Notes: generated by a model not told the origin, from the letters alone. Positions 31,986-41,207 are shown, numbered from the stretch's first letter. The stretch is 52,342 bases of DNA from Desulfosporosinus sp. (GCA_031292095.1 JARLHU010000114.1:1-52342), one strand, 5' to 3'. Numbers and translations: made by a program.

Positions 31986-33193
31986 TCGTTTCAACTTTAA
32001 TACTTATAGCAACTTTATTCGTATTTACAGTTGGAAAAAGTCCTATTTTTCGAGTGGACCGGGCAGGAATTGCCATCATTGGTGCTTCCCTGACAGTTGT
32101 CACGGGAATGACTTTTGATCAGGCTGTCAGAGCAGTTGATTATAGGACTATTGTTCTCTTGTTTTCTATGATGATTATTGCGTCTTACTTAAACTTATCA
32201 GGTCTATTTCAACTAATCGGTAATTATTCAATGAGTAAGCTACACACCAAAAAACAATTGCTGTTTTGGGTAATACTAGCAACGGGAATTTTATCTGCTT
32301 TCTTCATTAATGATATTGTCTGTCTTCTCTTTACCCCAATCGTAATCTTGATTTGTCAGCGCTTGGAGCTTAATCCGGTTCCACATTTATTAGGAGTAGC
32401 TACCGCTTCAAATATCGGTAGTGTCTCAACGTTGATAGGTAACCCACAGAACATTCTCATCGGGAGTCTATCCCACATGTCTTTTTCTTGGTATATGGCA
32501 GTGACCGCGCCCTTGTCCGTTGTAGGACTTATTTTGAATTACTTGGTCATCGCTTGGGTATACAGAGAGGAGCTCAATGGCCTTCTACCCGATTGCTCAC
32601 CTTTAGTTGGGGTTGTGAACCGTTACTTAATTAGGAAAGGTTTAATAGTAATGTCCTTGGTGTTGCTGGGCTTTCTGGCAGGTTTTGATCCTGCCATCGT
32701 TGCCATTTTAGGTGCTTCGCTTCTTTTAGTAACTAGGCGTCTCAAACCGAACAAGGTGTATGCAGGAATAGATTTTAATCTTCTGATCATATTTATTGGA
32801 TTATTCGTGATCATCGGCGGAGTGGAACAAAGTGGGCTGATCGGACGACTGCTAAATCCTGATTTTGTTCAGCATATACGGAGCCTCCCACTCTTTGCGG
32901 TATTGACTATTTTATTTTCCAATGTCGTAAGTAATGTGCCGGCGGTGATGATGTTAAAATTTCTAATTCCGACCTCTTCAGGGCAGGTATGGTGGGCAAG
33001 TATGGCTGTTTTTAGCACTTTCGCAGGTAATCTAACCTTGACTGGTTCAATAGCCAATCTGATTGTAGTCGAACAAGCCAAAAAGCAAAACGTAGATATA
33101 AGTTTTTCCACTTACTTTAAAATTGGATTCCCGATAACGACGATCCTGATCGTTATTGGTTTGGTGTATTTTAGGATACTATTTGGAATGTGA
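31982..33193 (+). CDS. ArsB/NhaD/SLC13-type anion permease
   Basis: A 403-residue membrane protein with about 11 helices. Ion-transporter superfamily features: SAFFINDIVCLLFTPIVI with a helix hairpin, ATASNIGSVSTLIGNPQNILIG (the anion-site NIGS/GNPQN pattern), a repeated NVVSNVPAVMML hairpin and FAGNLTLTGSIANLIV in the second half. This internal pseudo-symmetry is typical of ArsB-like and SLC13-like carriers. The substrate (arsenite, carboxylate, sulfate or Na+/H+) cannot be told from sequence. It overlaps the DUF3786 gene by four bases. Confidence 0.9.
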   Translation: MIVSTLILIATLFVFTVGKSPIFRVDRAGIAIIGASLTVVTGMTFDQAVRAVDYRTIVLLFSMMIIASYLNLSGLFQLIGNYSMSKLHTKKQLLFWVILATGILSAFFINDIVCLLFTPIVILICQRLELNPVPHLLGVATASNIGSVSTLIGNPQNILIGSLSHMSFSWYMAVTAPLSVVGLILNYLVIAWVYREELNGLLPDCSPLVGVVNRYLIRKGLIVMSLVLLGFLAGFDPAIVAILGASLLLVTRRLKPNKVYAGIDFNLLIIFIGLFVIIGGVEQSGLIGRLLNPDFVQHIRSLPLFAVLTILFSNVVSNVPAVMMLKFLIPTSSGQVWWASMAVFSTFAGNLTLTGSIANLIVVEQAKKQNVDISFSTYFKIGFPITTILIVIGLVYFRILFGM

Positions 33194-33315
33194 AAAACAA
33201 ACTTAACTTGACAATCGTAAGCGCGGTTCATTACTCGTAAAAGGGTTATTCTTTATCTTGATTCCATATATCATAAATGGTAATATATGTATATAGAAAA
33301 GGGGTGGAGGCGCTA

Positions 33316-34128
33316 ATGAAGAAGAGTAAGTTTATATCCGTTGTTAAGCAACCATTAAAAAAAGCCAGGGTCATCTCCGTTGTCACTCAAAAGGGAGGAG
33401 TCGGAAAGACAGCTACAGCTATAAATATGAGTGTAGGACTACATAATATGGGATATAAAGTAGCAGCCATTGACCTCGATCCTCAAGGGCAGTTGGCTGA
33501 GGGTTTCGGGATCAGCAGAAAAGCCTTAAAGAAAACTATGTTGGATGTGCTGCTTAGGTTGGTAGATATGAAGGAAATTAAAGTGAGTGCGCATGGGGTA
33601 GACCTCTACTTGTCGAACCGTTCCCTTGCCGATCTTTGGGTAACCGTTCAAACCCCGTCTAATGTCAATTTATACCCAGAACCCAATATTCTTTTAAAAA
33701 AAGCTATTGCCCAAATAGACACAAAGTATGATTTCATCATTATTGATACCCCTCCGACTGTGAGTATCTTCAATGCAAATGCCTTGAATGCCTCAACAGA
33801 TGCCGTGATCCCCATGCAACCTGAAGGTATGGCTGTAAAGGGTGCAGAGGATATGCTTGAGTTCATACGAGAAGTTCAGAAAAGCTCTAACCATCAACTA
33901 AGAGTCTTAGGCATACTGGCAACGATGGTTCAGAATACCAGCCTTCATAACACGGTCATGCAGGATATTCGAAAGTCGTTTATTGACACGGATGTTACTG
34001 TTTTTGATACTGTCATAAAGAGAACTATTAGGTACGGATTAGCTCAGACCAATGGTATTCCAGAAACCGTTAACTTCCCCGAATATACTGAGTTTTTAAA
34101 GGAGGCATTATTTAACGAGACAGCCTGA
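33316..34128 (+). CDS. ParA/Soj-family ATPase, orphan
   Basis: A 270-residue deviant-Walker ATPase. The P-loop is KGGVGKT (residues 26-32) with the signature lysine, then DLDPQGQL and FIIIDTPPTVS. It lacks an N-terminal DNA-binding domain. No parB-like gene follows, which is unusual for a segregation system; orphan ParA proteins can position other cellular cargo. The start at ATG 33316 follows GGGGTGGAGG; the frame opens further upstream without a ribosome site. It is monocistronic with a strong terminator at 34177. The cargo is unknown. Confidence 0.9.
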   Translation: MKKSKFISVVKQPLKKARVISVVTQKGGVGKTATAINMSVGLHNMGYKVAAIDLDPQGQLAEGFGISRKALKKTMLDVLLRLVDMKEIKVSAHGVDLYLSNRSLADLWVTVQTPSNVNLYPEPNILLKKAIAQIDTKYDFIIIDTPPTVSIFNANALNASTDAVIPMQPEGMAVKGAEDMLEFIREVQKSSNHQLRVLGILATMVQNTSLHNTVMQDIRKSFIDTDVTVFDTVIKRTIRYGLAQTNGIPETVNFPEYTEFLKEALFNETA

Positions 34129-34176
34129 TATAGGCCAGATCTACCTCCTGCCAGTTATAATGAGAGGGCCTGTTTG

Positions 34177-34208
34177 AAACAGCAGATTGCTATAAATCTG
34201 CTGTTTTT
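34177..34208 (+). terminator. terminator after parA-like gene
   Basis: Perfect 12-bp stem AAACAGCAGATT (34177-34188) paired with 34195-34206, ending in a T run. Confidence 0.85.
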
Positions 34209-34528
34209 GTGACTATGCTAGATAGTGGTTTTAACTTAAAAATGGAACTCTTTACCTGTAATGAACGGGTTTTTTTTATTTTCATTTTTTGAGATAGGTT
34301 CGTAAAATTTTCTTTAAAATTTTTTTTATATTTAAAGAGGAAATTATTAAAATCTGTAGAATATAAATGTATTGAACCTATATGCATGGTGATAGTAATT
34401 GAGATGAGAATCTATATGTCATGCTCTGTTAGGTGACTTGCCAAATTAGAGGTTCTTCAATTCTGGAGGAATGTGGTTCGATTCCCTGCTATTATTCAAA
34501 CCAGTTTATGTACTTAGGAGGTTAAACC
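34209..34528 (+). other. long leader before chrA
   Basis: No gene seen. The distal part (about 34400-34500) has short blocks such as GTTAGGTGAC, AGAGGTTCTTC and GGAAT-GTGGTTCG-ATTCC (a 5-bp stem), so a structured leader is possible. It does not match a riboswitch class I know. Confidence 0.3.
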
Positions 34529-35791
34529 ATGGAAATGAAAACCGGTAGTAAGAATAAACCGTCATTGGAACAACCCCGATTGGTGAGCCTCTTTGAAATC
34601 GCTAAGACATTTCTTCATATTGGGTTTGTATCGTATAGTTTAGCAGCTCTAGCCGAAGCCAAAAAATCGTTGGTTGACAAGAAGAACTGGCTGACTGACG
34701 ATGAATACCTTAACGGACTAGCCCTTTCACAACTCTTACCTGGGGCACCAACCGTAAATCTAAACATTTACATTGGATATTATCTAAGGGGTTTCCCGGG
34801 GGCACTGGTGGCGGGTGTTTTTTTTGTAATTCCTTGTTTTGTCGCCATGGTCGTTCTTGCCCACCTATATCTTAATTATAATAATGTTCCTTTAGTATCC
34901 TCGTTATTTAAAGGATTAGGTGCTTTAGTTGTAGGACTAGTATTAAATGCCATAATCGATCTCTGGAAAAAAGGAGTAAATTCCCCTCAACTGACGGTCT
35001 TAGCGGTTGGTGGGTTTGTCATGGTGTATTTCTTGAAGGTAAATATTTTTGTACTTCTGTTAGCAGCCGGAGGAGTGAGCCTGATCTTTGCCTTCCTCAC
35101 TTCTGAATTAACCAGCTGGAAAACTGTTATGGATAGAAAGTTTTGGGCTGCAAAAAAGTCTTCACAAAGAGTAGTTTCTGCGATTAAATTCCAGTTCAGT
35201 AAGAAAAAGTACATGGGTATGCTGATTATGCTTGTTATCCTGATAATCTTTAATTTTTTAATTAACTCTATCAATCCGACATTTAAACATCTAGGAAACA
35301 CATTATTTGGAATCGGAGGGCTAACTTTTGGGAGTGGCTATGCTATGCTTCCGTTCATTCAGGATGCTATGGTTAATCAATATCACTTTGTCACTAGCAA
35401 AGAATTCGGGGTAGCTTTAGCCTTGAGTTTATTAACTCCTGGTCCGGTAACTGTTATTTCCGCATTTATCGGATATAAAGTGGCAGGTGTCTTCGGTGCG
35501 GCACTGGCTATGGCGAATATGTATTTACCGTCTTTTGCCGTAGTGAATATTGTTTCAGACCTTTATAACCGGGCTGGTAAGGTAGATAAATTTAAAATGG
35601 TAATCCGTGGAATTGTCGCTGCATTTTTTGGGACGCTATGGGCAGTTATTATTAAATTAACGGGTAGCTCGTTAGTGGATTTGCCTACTTGTGGACTTGC
35701 TTTAGCTGCTTTTGGAGTACAGAGGTTCACCAAGATAGATACTCTGTGGATTATAATCGCAGGAGCGTTAATCTCCATGGTTATTTTCTAG
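34529..35791 (+). CDS. chrA: ChrA-type chromate/anion transporter, two-domain
   Basis: A 420-residue protein with two homologous CHR domains. The N-terminal one has FLHIGFVSYSLAALAEAKK, LSQLLPGAPTVNLNIYIGY and RGFPGALVAG; the C-terminal one has FGIGGLTFGSGYAMLPF, LALSLLTPGPVTVISAFIGYKVAGVFGA. The PGP/PGA motifs and membrane segments are classical for long-chain CHR proteins, which export chromate or similar oxyanions. The substrate is unproven. ATG 34529 follows TAGGAGG. After its stop, the other frame continues as a hydrophobic 28-residue stretch, which might be an old C-terminus. The following ArsR gene may regulate it or a lost neighbour. Confidence 0.9.
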   Translation: MEMKTGSKNKPSLEQPRLVSLFEIAKTFLHIGFVSYSLAALAEAKKSLVDKKNWLTDDEYLNGLALSQLLPGAPTVNLNIYIGYYLRGFPGALVAGVFFVIPCFVAMVVLAHLYLNYNNVPLVSSLFKGLGALVVGLVLNAIIDLWKKGVNSPQLTVLAVGGFVMVYFLKVNIFVLLLAAGGVSLIFAFLTSELTSWKTVMDRKFWAAKKSSQRVVSAIKFQFSKKKYMGMLIMLVILIIFNFLINSINPTFKHLGNTLFGIGGLTFGSGYAMLPFIQDAMVNQYHFVTSKEFGVALALSLLTPGPVTVISAFIGYKVAGVFGAALAMANMYLPSFAVVNIVSDLYNRAGKVDKFKMVIRGIVAAFFGTLWAVIIKLTGSSLVDLPTCGLALAAFGVQRFTKIDTLWIIIAGALISMVIF

Positions 35792-35974
35792 AAATTCTTT
35801 CGGTTATTCCATCCATATTTGTCCTATTGGGGCTCTTAGCTGGGATCATTAAAATACTTTTCAAGGATTAGAGTCCAATAATTATTGTATTTTGGTCCGA
35901 AAATATATTATAATATTATTAATTAGTTGCTTCATGGGCATATTAATATTAAAAATTAGATTTGAGGTTTTTTT

Positions 35975-36307
35975 GTGGAAGAGCAGATCGTATCCATGAA
36001 GAGTGATTTTTTTAAGGCTTTAGCACACCCTACCCGGGTACGTATCATCGAACGACTAGCGAGGGACGGCGAAGAAGTGTGTGTTTGTGAGCTAATCGAG
36101 GATTTAAGAATTGAACAGTCAAATTTATCCCAACATTTGAGTATTTTGCGTAAACAACAAATTATTACATCCACTAAAGTAGGCTTAAAAGTTATGTACC
36201 GAATCAAATATCCTGAAGTATTAACGATTCTGGAGAAGGTCCATGAGATTCTTGCCCAACATTTTCAGGAAGGGGAAGCCTTGATGAAGCATCTTTCCGA
36301 CCGCTAG
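35975..36307 (+). CDS. ArsR/SmtB family regulator
   Basis: A 110-residue winged-helix repressor. It has FKALAHPTRVRIIERLARDGEEVCVCELIED with the metal-site motif C-V-C (the alpha-3 ELCVCDL-type site), the helix-turn-helix IEQSNLSQHLSILRKQQII and a C-terminal dimerisation helix. The two adjacent Cys suggest arsenite/antimonite or a thiophilic-metal sensor. The start is GTG 35975 after TTGAGG. A truncated thioredoxin-like gene follows at 36366, so this looks like the surviving front of a metal or redox operon. The upstream region is AT-rich, with TAATATTA/TATTAATATTA blocks that might be its operator. Confidence 0.92.
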   Translation: MEEQIVSMKSDFFKALAHPTRVRIIERLARDGEEVCVCELIEDLRIEQSNLSQHLSILRKQQIITSTKVGLKVMYRIKYPEVLTILEKVHEILAQHFQEGEALMKHLSDR

Positions 36308-36365
36308 GAGGGCAGAAATGTCATTTTGAGGCAACGAGTTATGCGCAAGGAAAAGAGGTTTACTG

Positions 36366-36440
36366 TTGGATATTAAAATCTTAGGTTCTGGGTGTTCTAA
36401 TTGTGCGAAGTTAGAAAAGGTTCCGCCCCACTTTAGTTAG
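36366..36440 (+). pseudogene. truncated redox-active disulfide (thioredoxin-like) protein
   Basis: TTG 36366 with AGAGG upstream opens MDIKILGSGCSNCAKLEK, the exact start of the small thioredoxin-like 'redox-active disulfide protein' family (catalytic C-x-x-C: CSNC). Then a terminator hairpin takes over and the frame stops after 24 residues; the family is normally about 75-80. The 3' two thirds are lost. In intact operons this gene usually follows an ArsR regulator together with a permease gene, so a deletion has removed the rest. Confidence 0.65.
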
Positions 36441-36459
36441 TGCGGCGGAACCTTTTTCT
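36415..36459 (+). terminator. terminator inside the truncated gene
   Basis: Perfect 13-bp stem AAAAGGTTCCGCC (36415-36427) with 36444-36456, then TTTCT. It overlaps the end of the thioredoxin-like stub. Confidence 0.85.
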
Positions 36460-36582
36460 GAGCTTTATGCAGCTGGTAACAGTAAAACATGAGGCTGAAA
36501 TGATGAACTTAAATCTTGGATTTGGGAAATAATTATCACTGTCGGGTGAGAACCTTAATTAAGAGAAAGGGATGGTGTACCC

Positions 36583-37812
36583 ATGAGCCTTCGTGAAGAG
36601 GCACTTAAACTCCATGTCGATAATAAGGGTAAACTTGCAGTTGTTAGTAAGGTACCCGTTCGTAACAGTTATGATTTAAGCCTAGCCTATTCTCCCGGTG
36701 TTGCAGAGCCTTGTTTAGAAATTGCCAAGAATCCTGCCTTGGTGAACCTGTATACGAACCGAGAAAACTTAGTGGCCGTAGTGTCTACAGGGTCTGCAGT
36801 TTTGGGACTGGGAAATATCGGTGCCCGCGCAGCTATGCCAGTAATGGAAGGAAAGAGTATCCTCTTTAAAACATTCGGTAATGTTGATGCTTTTCCAATT
36901 TGTCTAGGAACTCAGGACAGTGACAAAGTGATTGAAGTCGTCAAACTTTTAGAACCCACGTTTGGTGGAATTAATCTGGAGGACATTAAGGCTCCGGAGT
37001 GCTTTTATATCGAGGAGAAACTTAAAGAGATTTATGATGGACCGATCTTTCATGATGATCAACACGGTACAGCAGTGGTTACTATGGCTGGTCTGGTTAA
37101 TGCTCTCAAAGTTGTTAAAAAGGATCTTAAAGACGTGAAAATCGTAGTTAACGGTGCTGGAGCAGCCGGAATGGCTATTGTAAAACTGTTAATGAGTATG
37201 GGGCTTCAAAATGTCATTATGTGTGATACCAAAGGTACGATCTATGAAGGTCGTCCTGAAGGGATGAATAATTACAAAGTTGAGATAGCCCTCAAAACTA
37301 ACCGTGAATTACTTAAGGGCGATTTGCCTGAAGCTTTAAATGGCGCTGACGTATTTATTGGCGTCTCTGCGGCGAATCTCGTTTCCTCCAAAATGGTAAA
37401 ATCAATGGCAAAGGATCCGATCGTCTTCGCACAGGCAAATCCTGACCCAGAGATCTGGCCGGAGGCTGCTAAAGAAGCCGGGGCGGCAGTCATCGGAACC
37501 GGACGATCCGACTACCCAAACCAAGTAAATAATGTTCTAGCCTTTCCTGGGATTTTCCGGGGCGCGATCGATGCCGGAGCGAGAGTTATCAATGAAGAGA
37601 TGAAGATAGCCGCTGCCTATGCCATAGCAGAAATAGTAAGTAGTGATGAACTGAACGCAGATTACGTCATACCTAAAGCTTTTGATTTGCGCGTGGGTCC
37701 GGCTGTAGCCGCTGCGGTTGCTCAAGCCGCTATGGATACAGGGGCTGCTACTCGTAAAGTTGACACTGAGCAAGTTGCCGAAAATCTTCGCAACTATTAC
37801 GAAGGGAAATAG
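36583..37812 (+). CDS. NAD(P)-dependent malic enzyme
   Basis: A 409-residue short-form malic enzyme. It has the N-terminal SYDLSLAYSPGVAEPC, the substrate/metal region FHDDQHGTAVV, the Rossmann motif VNGAGAAGMA (Asn190 onward) and FAQANPDPEIWPE with NNVLAFPGIFRGA near the end. It decarboxylates malate to pyruvate, giving reduced nicotinamide, in the cytoplasm. Cofactor preference cannot be read with certainty. ATG 36583 lies downstream of AGAAAGGGATGG. It is monocistronic with a terminator at 37922. With the 2-oxoacid oxidoreductase genes nearby it fits central carboxylate metabolism. Confidence 0.95.
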   Translation: MSLREEALKLHVDNKGKLAVVSKVPVRNSYDLSLAYSPGVAEPCLEIAKNPALVNLYTNRENLVAVVSTGSAVLGLGNIGARAAMPVMEGKSILFKTFGNVDAFPICLGTQDSDKVIEVVKLLEPTFGGINLEDIKAPECFYIEEKLKEIYDGPIFHDDQHGTAVVTMAGLVNALKVVKKDLKDVKIVVNGAGAAGMAIVKLLMSMGLQNVIMCDTKGTIYEGRPEGMNNYKVEIALKTNRELLKGDLPEALNGADVFIGVSAANLVSSKMVKSMAKDPIVFAQANPDPEIWPEAAKEAGAAVIGTGRSDYPNQVNNVLAFPGIFRGAIDAGARVINEEMKIAAAYAIAEIVSSDELNADYVIPKAFDLRVGPAVAAAVAQAAMDTGAATRKVDTEQVAENLRNYYEGK

Positions 37813-37921
37813 CAAAGGGGCAATCAAGTTCGAGAAATTCTGCTGGTGGCTGGTGGAGGAATGGATAGGAAAAATGGATAGGAAAAATGGAACCCAAGGA
37901 GAATATCCCCTAAATGCAAGC

Positions 37922-37947
37922 AAAATGTCATCATAATGACATTTTTT
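37922..37947 (+). terminator. terminator after malic enzyme
   Basis: Perfect 10-bp stem AAAATGTCAT (37922-37931), loop CATA, then ATGACATTTT and more T residues. Confidence 0.8.
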
Positions 37948-38102
37948 AATGTTATCATCCTAGTTATTATGTATTCTCTTGCTTACATTAGTTTTATTTG
38001 TATCTACTGGGCATCATAAAAAAAGAAAGATAGTGTGAATATGTCAGAGAAGAATTTGGTTGTATTGGTTTTTTATAAAGATTACAATTGGGAGGTAAAT
38101 CT

Positions 38103-38588
38103 ATGAACATTTTCGAATTTGCAATCAATATGGAACATGAAGGAGAAAAATATTACACCGAACAAGCTGAAATCAACAAAGACAATAGTTTAAGCATAGT
38201 CTTTCAAATGTTGGCAAAGGATGAAAGTATGCATGTAAAAGTTTTACAGAATAAAGCTAATAGGCTACCTTGTGATCTAAAACAAAATGAAACTCTATCA
38301 AAAGCCAAAAACGTTTTTACTGACATAGAGACTACTAAGCCCGAAATTAACCAAATTCCTAATCAATTAGGTGTGTATCGACTGGCTTTAGACAATGAAA
38401 AAGCAAGTATAACTCTTTATCAAAAATACTTTTCCGAAGCAACGGATGAGGAATCGAAAATGTTATTTGAATACTTGACGAAACAAGAAGAAGATCACTA
38501 CGAAATAATTGATCAATTAGTCTCACTTCTTAGTCGCTCAGAAGAATGGGTAGAATCCGCTGAATTTGGTCTAAGAAAAGAATATTAA
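38103..38588 (+). CDS. ferritin-like (rubrerythrin-type) diiron protein
   Basis: A 161-residue four-helix-bundle protein. The diiron ligands fit the pattern: Glu/His in MEHEGEKYY (helix 1), KDESMHVKV (helix 2), LDNEKASITLY (helix 3) and KQEEDHYEI (helix 4). There is no C-terminal rubredoxin domain, so it is an erythrin-type member. Likely role: peroxide reduction or iron handling in the cytoplasm. ATG 38103 follows GGGAGGT. It lies 68 bases before the 2-oxoacid oxidoreductase genes, and a slipin and a peroxiredoxin follow these, giving the neighbourhood an oxidative-stress flavour. Confidence 0.85.
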   Translation: MNIFEFAINMEHEGEKYYTEQAEINKDNSLSIVFQMLAKDESMHVKVLQNKANRLPCDLKQNETLSKAKNVFTDIETTKPEINQIPNQLGVYRLALDNEKASITLYQKYFSEATDEESKMLFEYLTKQEEDHYEIIDQLVSLLSRSEEWVESAEFGLRKEY

Positions 38589-38656
38589 GCGGGGAGGCGC
38601 CATGTGGTAATTTGCCTGGTGTCTTATATATATTCGCAGTAAAAGGGGGGGCAAAC

Positions 38657-40348
38657 TTGGATTTCAATATTTTAGTAGGTGGTGCCGCAGGGCAAGGGGT
38701 AGACACAGTCGCAAAAGTACTGGAATTAATTCTAAAAAAACAGGGGGTCGAGGTTTTTTCCCATAAGGATTATATGTCCCGTGTCCGTGGCGGGCATAAT
38801 TTTCATCAGATACGGTTCGCGAATCGACCGCTTTACTCCCATCGCGAAACTCTCGATGTTCTCTTAGCACTTGATTCCAGAACGGTGGAGGTCCATTCTT
38901 CCCGGTTGTCTGCTCAGGGTGTACTGATAGGCGACGAGAGTTATCGTGCGGAAATTGGTGAAGGAAAAGCTTTATGGCTTCCATTGAAAGAAAAGGCCCT
39001 TGAGGCTGGGACAAAATTGACGGAAGGGACCGTAGCTGCAGGCGCCGTTTTACGTCTTTTCGATTTTGATTTTGAAAAGGTCTGGCCGGTGCTGCATAGT
39101 CTCTTTAAGTCAGAGATTTTTGACGTTAACCGCCGGGCCTTAGAAATTGGTTACACATTGGTTGAACCGCAATTCAAGCTCGAATTCCCCGAAAGTCAAC
39201 CGAGAATTATGGTAACAGGTAATCAAGCGATCGGCTTGGGAGCGTTGGCTGCAGGGGTAAGTTTTTATTCTGGGTACCCGATGACACCGTCTACTGGGAT
39301 TATGTCCTACTTGGCCGACAAAATGGAAGAAGCCGGGATTGTGGTGGAACAGGCCGAAGACGAAATTGCGGCGATCAATATGGCGATTGGAGCTTCTTAT
39401 GCCGGGGCTAGAGCCATGACGGCAACGTCTGGCGGTGGATTCTGCTTGATGGTTGAAGGACTTGGCTTAGCTGCGATGACGGAGACGCCACTGGTGATAG
39501 CCGAAATTCAGCGCCCGGGTCCGGTGACTGGATTTCCCACTCGTACGGAGCAGGGGGATCTGAGTTTTGTTTTAACGGCTTCTCAGGGGGAATTTCCGCG
39601 GATGGTTATAGCCTTGCGTGATCCGGAAGATGCGTTTTATCAAACCGTTCGAGCTTTCAATCTTGCGGACAAATATCAGATTCCAGTAATTCTACTTGGA
39701 GATCAATATCTAGGGGATTATTATCAGACGATAGCGCCGTTTGATTTTTCCGGTTTGACAATTGAGCGTGCCTTGGCAGGGAAAGAGGTCTGGAAGAAAC
39801 AGGAACACTATCAACGCTACAAATTGACAGACGACGGAATTTCACCACGGTTACTGCCCGGTCGATGCGGAACCCAGGTCGTTCTTGCGGATAGTGATGA
39901 ACATACTGAGGACGGTCATATTACGGAAGCAGCCGACGTGCGGGTCGCTATGACGAAAAAAAGGATGCAACGCTTAGAGTATTTAAAGAAGGAGACACAG
40001 GAACCTTGGGTTTTCGGACAGACTGATCCTGAGATCTTGCTTTTAGCTTGGGGATCAAGCGCAGGACCTGTGCGGGAAGCGATCGAACTCCTAGAGGAAG
40101 ACTACTCCATTGGCGCGTTAATCTTCGGAGATATCTATCCCTTGCCAACAAAGCTTCTAACGGATATGGGACCTAACGTAACAAAGCTGATTAATGTGGA
40201 ACAAAATGCCACGGGTCAACTGGCAACTCTGATCCGTCAGGAAACCTTACTAGCCTGTACGGACAGCATCTTACGTTATGATGGAAGACCTATGAGCGGG
40301 CAGTTTATCTCGGATAGGGTGAAGGAGGTTATATCGAGTGGCAAATGA
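38657..40348 (+). CDS. 2-oxoacid:acceptor oxidoreductase, gamma-alpha fusion subunit
   Basis: A 563-residue fusion. Residues 1-180 are the gamma domain (start LDFNILVGGAAGQGVDT, then SHKDYMSRVRGGHN); the rest is the alpha pyrimidine-binding domain (GNQAIGLGALAAGVSFYSGYPMTPST, then EQAEDEIAAINMAIGASYAGAR). It pairs with the TPP subunit encoded next to oxidise a 2-oxoacid (2-oxoglutarate or a branched or aromatic one) with coenzyme A and ferredoxin. TTG 38657 follows a G-rich ribosome site; a longer frame from 38612 is unsupported. It overlaps the beta gene by 11 bases. No separate delta ferredoxin subunit is present. Confidence 0.93.
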   Translation: MDFNILVGGAAGQGVDTVAKVLELILKKQGVEVFSHKDYMSRVRGGHNFHQIRFANRPLYSHRETLDVLLALDSRTVEVHSSRLSAQGVLIGDESYRAEIGEGKALWLPLKEKALEAGTKLTEGTVAAGAVLRLFDFDFEKVWPVLHSLFKSEIFDVNRRALEIGYTLVEPQFKLEFPESQPRIMVTGNQAIGLGALAAGVSFYSGYPMTPSTGIMSYLADKMEEAGIVVEQAEDEIAAINMAIGASYAGARAMTATSGGGFCLMVEGLGLAAMTETPLVIAEIQRPGPVTGFPTRTEQGDLSFVLTASQGEFPRMVIALRDPEDAFYQTVRAFNLADKYQIPVILLGDQYLGDYYQTIAPFDFSGLTIERALAGKEVWKKQEHYQRYKLTDDGISPRLLPGRCGTQVVLADSDEHTEDGHITEAADVRVAMTKKRMQRLEYLKKETQEPWVFGQTDPEILLLAWGSSAGPVREAIELLEEDYSIGALIFGDIYPLPTKLLTDMGPNVTKLINVEQNATGQLATLIRQETLLACTDSILRYDGRPMSGQFISDRVKEVISSGK

Positions 40349-41207
40349 AGCAGAGAACCAAAAACTATTTGATTCTGACGACGAAATTGCTTGGTGTCCG
40401 GGCTGTGGGAATTTCGCTATTCTGAAAGCGATCAAAACGGCCCTGTTAGAGTTAAATAAGCGACCGGAAGAAATCCTGATGGTATCAGGAATAGGCCAGG
40501 CAGCGAAACTTCCTCATTATATTCGAACCAATGTTTTTAATGGCTTGCACGGTCGTGCTTTGCCACCAGCTGTGGCGGCGAAAATAGTCAATCCTGAACT
40601 AACGGTGATCGTTCATTCCGGTGATGGAGATACGTATGGAGAGGGCGGAAATCATTTTATTCATAATATCCGACGAAATGTGGACATAGCCCACTTTGTC
40701 CATGACAATCAGATCTATGCGTTGACCAAGGGGCAGGCTTCGCCAACGACAGCCCTTGGGCAGGTGACTGGGATCCAGACACAAGGGAATATAGATCAAC
40801 CGCTTAACCCGCTCATGTTGGCTCTGGCGGCTGGAGCAAGTTTTGTAGCTCGTGGGTTCACGGGACACCCGGAACACCTCATTAATCTAATGAAAGCAGC
40901 GATTAACCATCCGGGCTACGCCTTGATCGATATTCTCCAACCTTGCGTCAGTTTCAATAAAGTGAATACTCATCGTTGGTACGCAGATCGGGTTTATGAA
41001 TTACCAGAGGATTATAACACGAGTAATCTAAGCCGAGCGCTGGAGCAAGCAATGGAATGGGGAGAGAAAATACCCATCGGTATCTTCTACCGTGTGGAAA
41101 AACCAACCTTCGCCGATCGCCTGGTTTGGTTGGCTGATCGACCGCCACTCATCGACCGGGTCTGGGAGCCGCGAGATGCTGAGAGGTTCATGAAAGAACT
41201 AGAATAG
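40338..41207 (+). CDS. 2-oxoacid:acceptor oxidoreductase, beta (TPP) subunit
   Basis: A 289-residue thiamine-diphosphate subunit. It has AWCPGCGNFAIL at the start, GIGQAAKLPHYI, NGLHGRALPPAVAAK and the TPP/Mg motif HSGDGDTYGEGGNHFIHNIRRN. It completes the enzyme with the preceding alpha-gamma subunit, passing electrons to ferredoxin through an Fe-S cluster likely bound by its cysteines. The start is GTG 40338 after AAGGAGG, overlapping the alpha gene, so it is translationally coupled. The exact 2-oxoacid is unknown. Confidence 0.95.
   Translation: MANEAENQKLFDSDDEIAWCPGCGNFAILKAIKTALLELNKRPEEILMVSGIGQAAKLPHYIRTNVFNGLHGRALPPAVAAKIVNPELTVIVHSGDGDTYGEGGNHFIHNIRRNVDIAHFVHDNQIYALTKGQASPTTALGQVTGIQTQGNIDQPLNPLMLALAAGASFVARGFTGHPEHLINLMKAAINHPGYALIDILQPCVSFNKVNTHRWYADRVYELPEDYNTSNLSRALEQAMEWGEKIPIGIFYRVEKPTFADRLVWLADRPPLIDRVWEPRDAERFMKELE

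Noticed and set aside
34440..34500. A tRNA T-arm-like or preQ1-like sequence upstream of chrA
   Set aside because: The GGTTCGATTCC string lacks a paired five-base T stem, and AGAGGTTCTTC is not followed by the ACACCCTCT part needed for preQ1.
35792..35871. A hydrophobic 28-residue stretch right after the chrA stop
   Set aside because: It has no start codon or ribosome site of its own; at most it is an old chrA tail, and the chrA protein is complete without it.
37859..37892. Tandem ATGGATAGGAAAA units after the malic enzyme gene
   Set aside because: Only two units of about 15 bases, non-coding and without structure.
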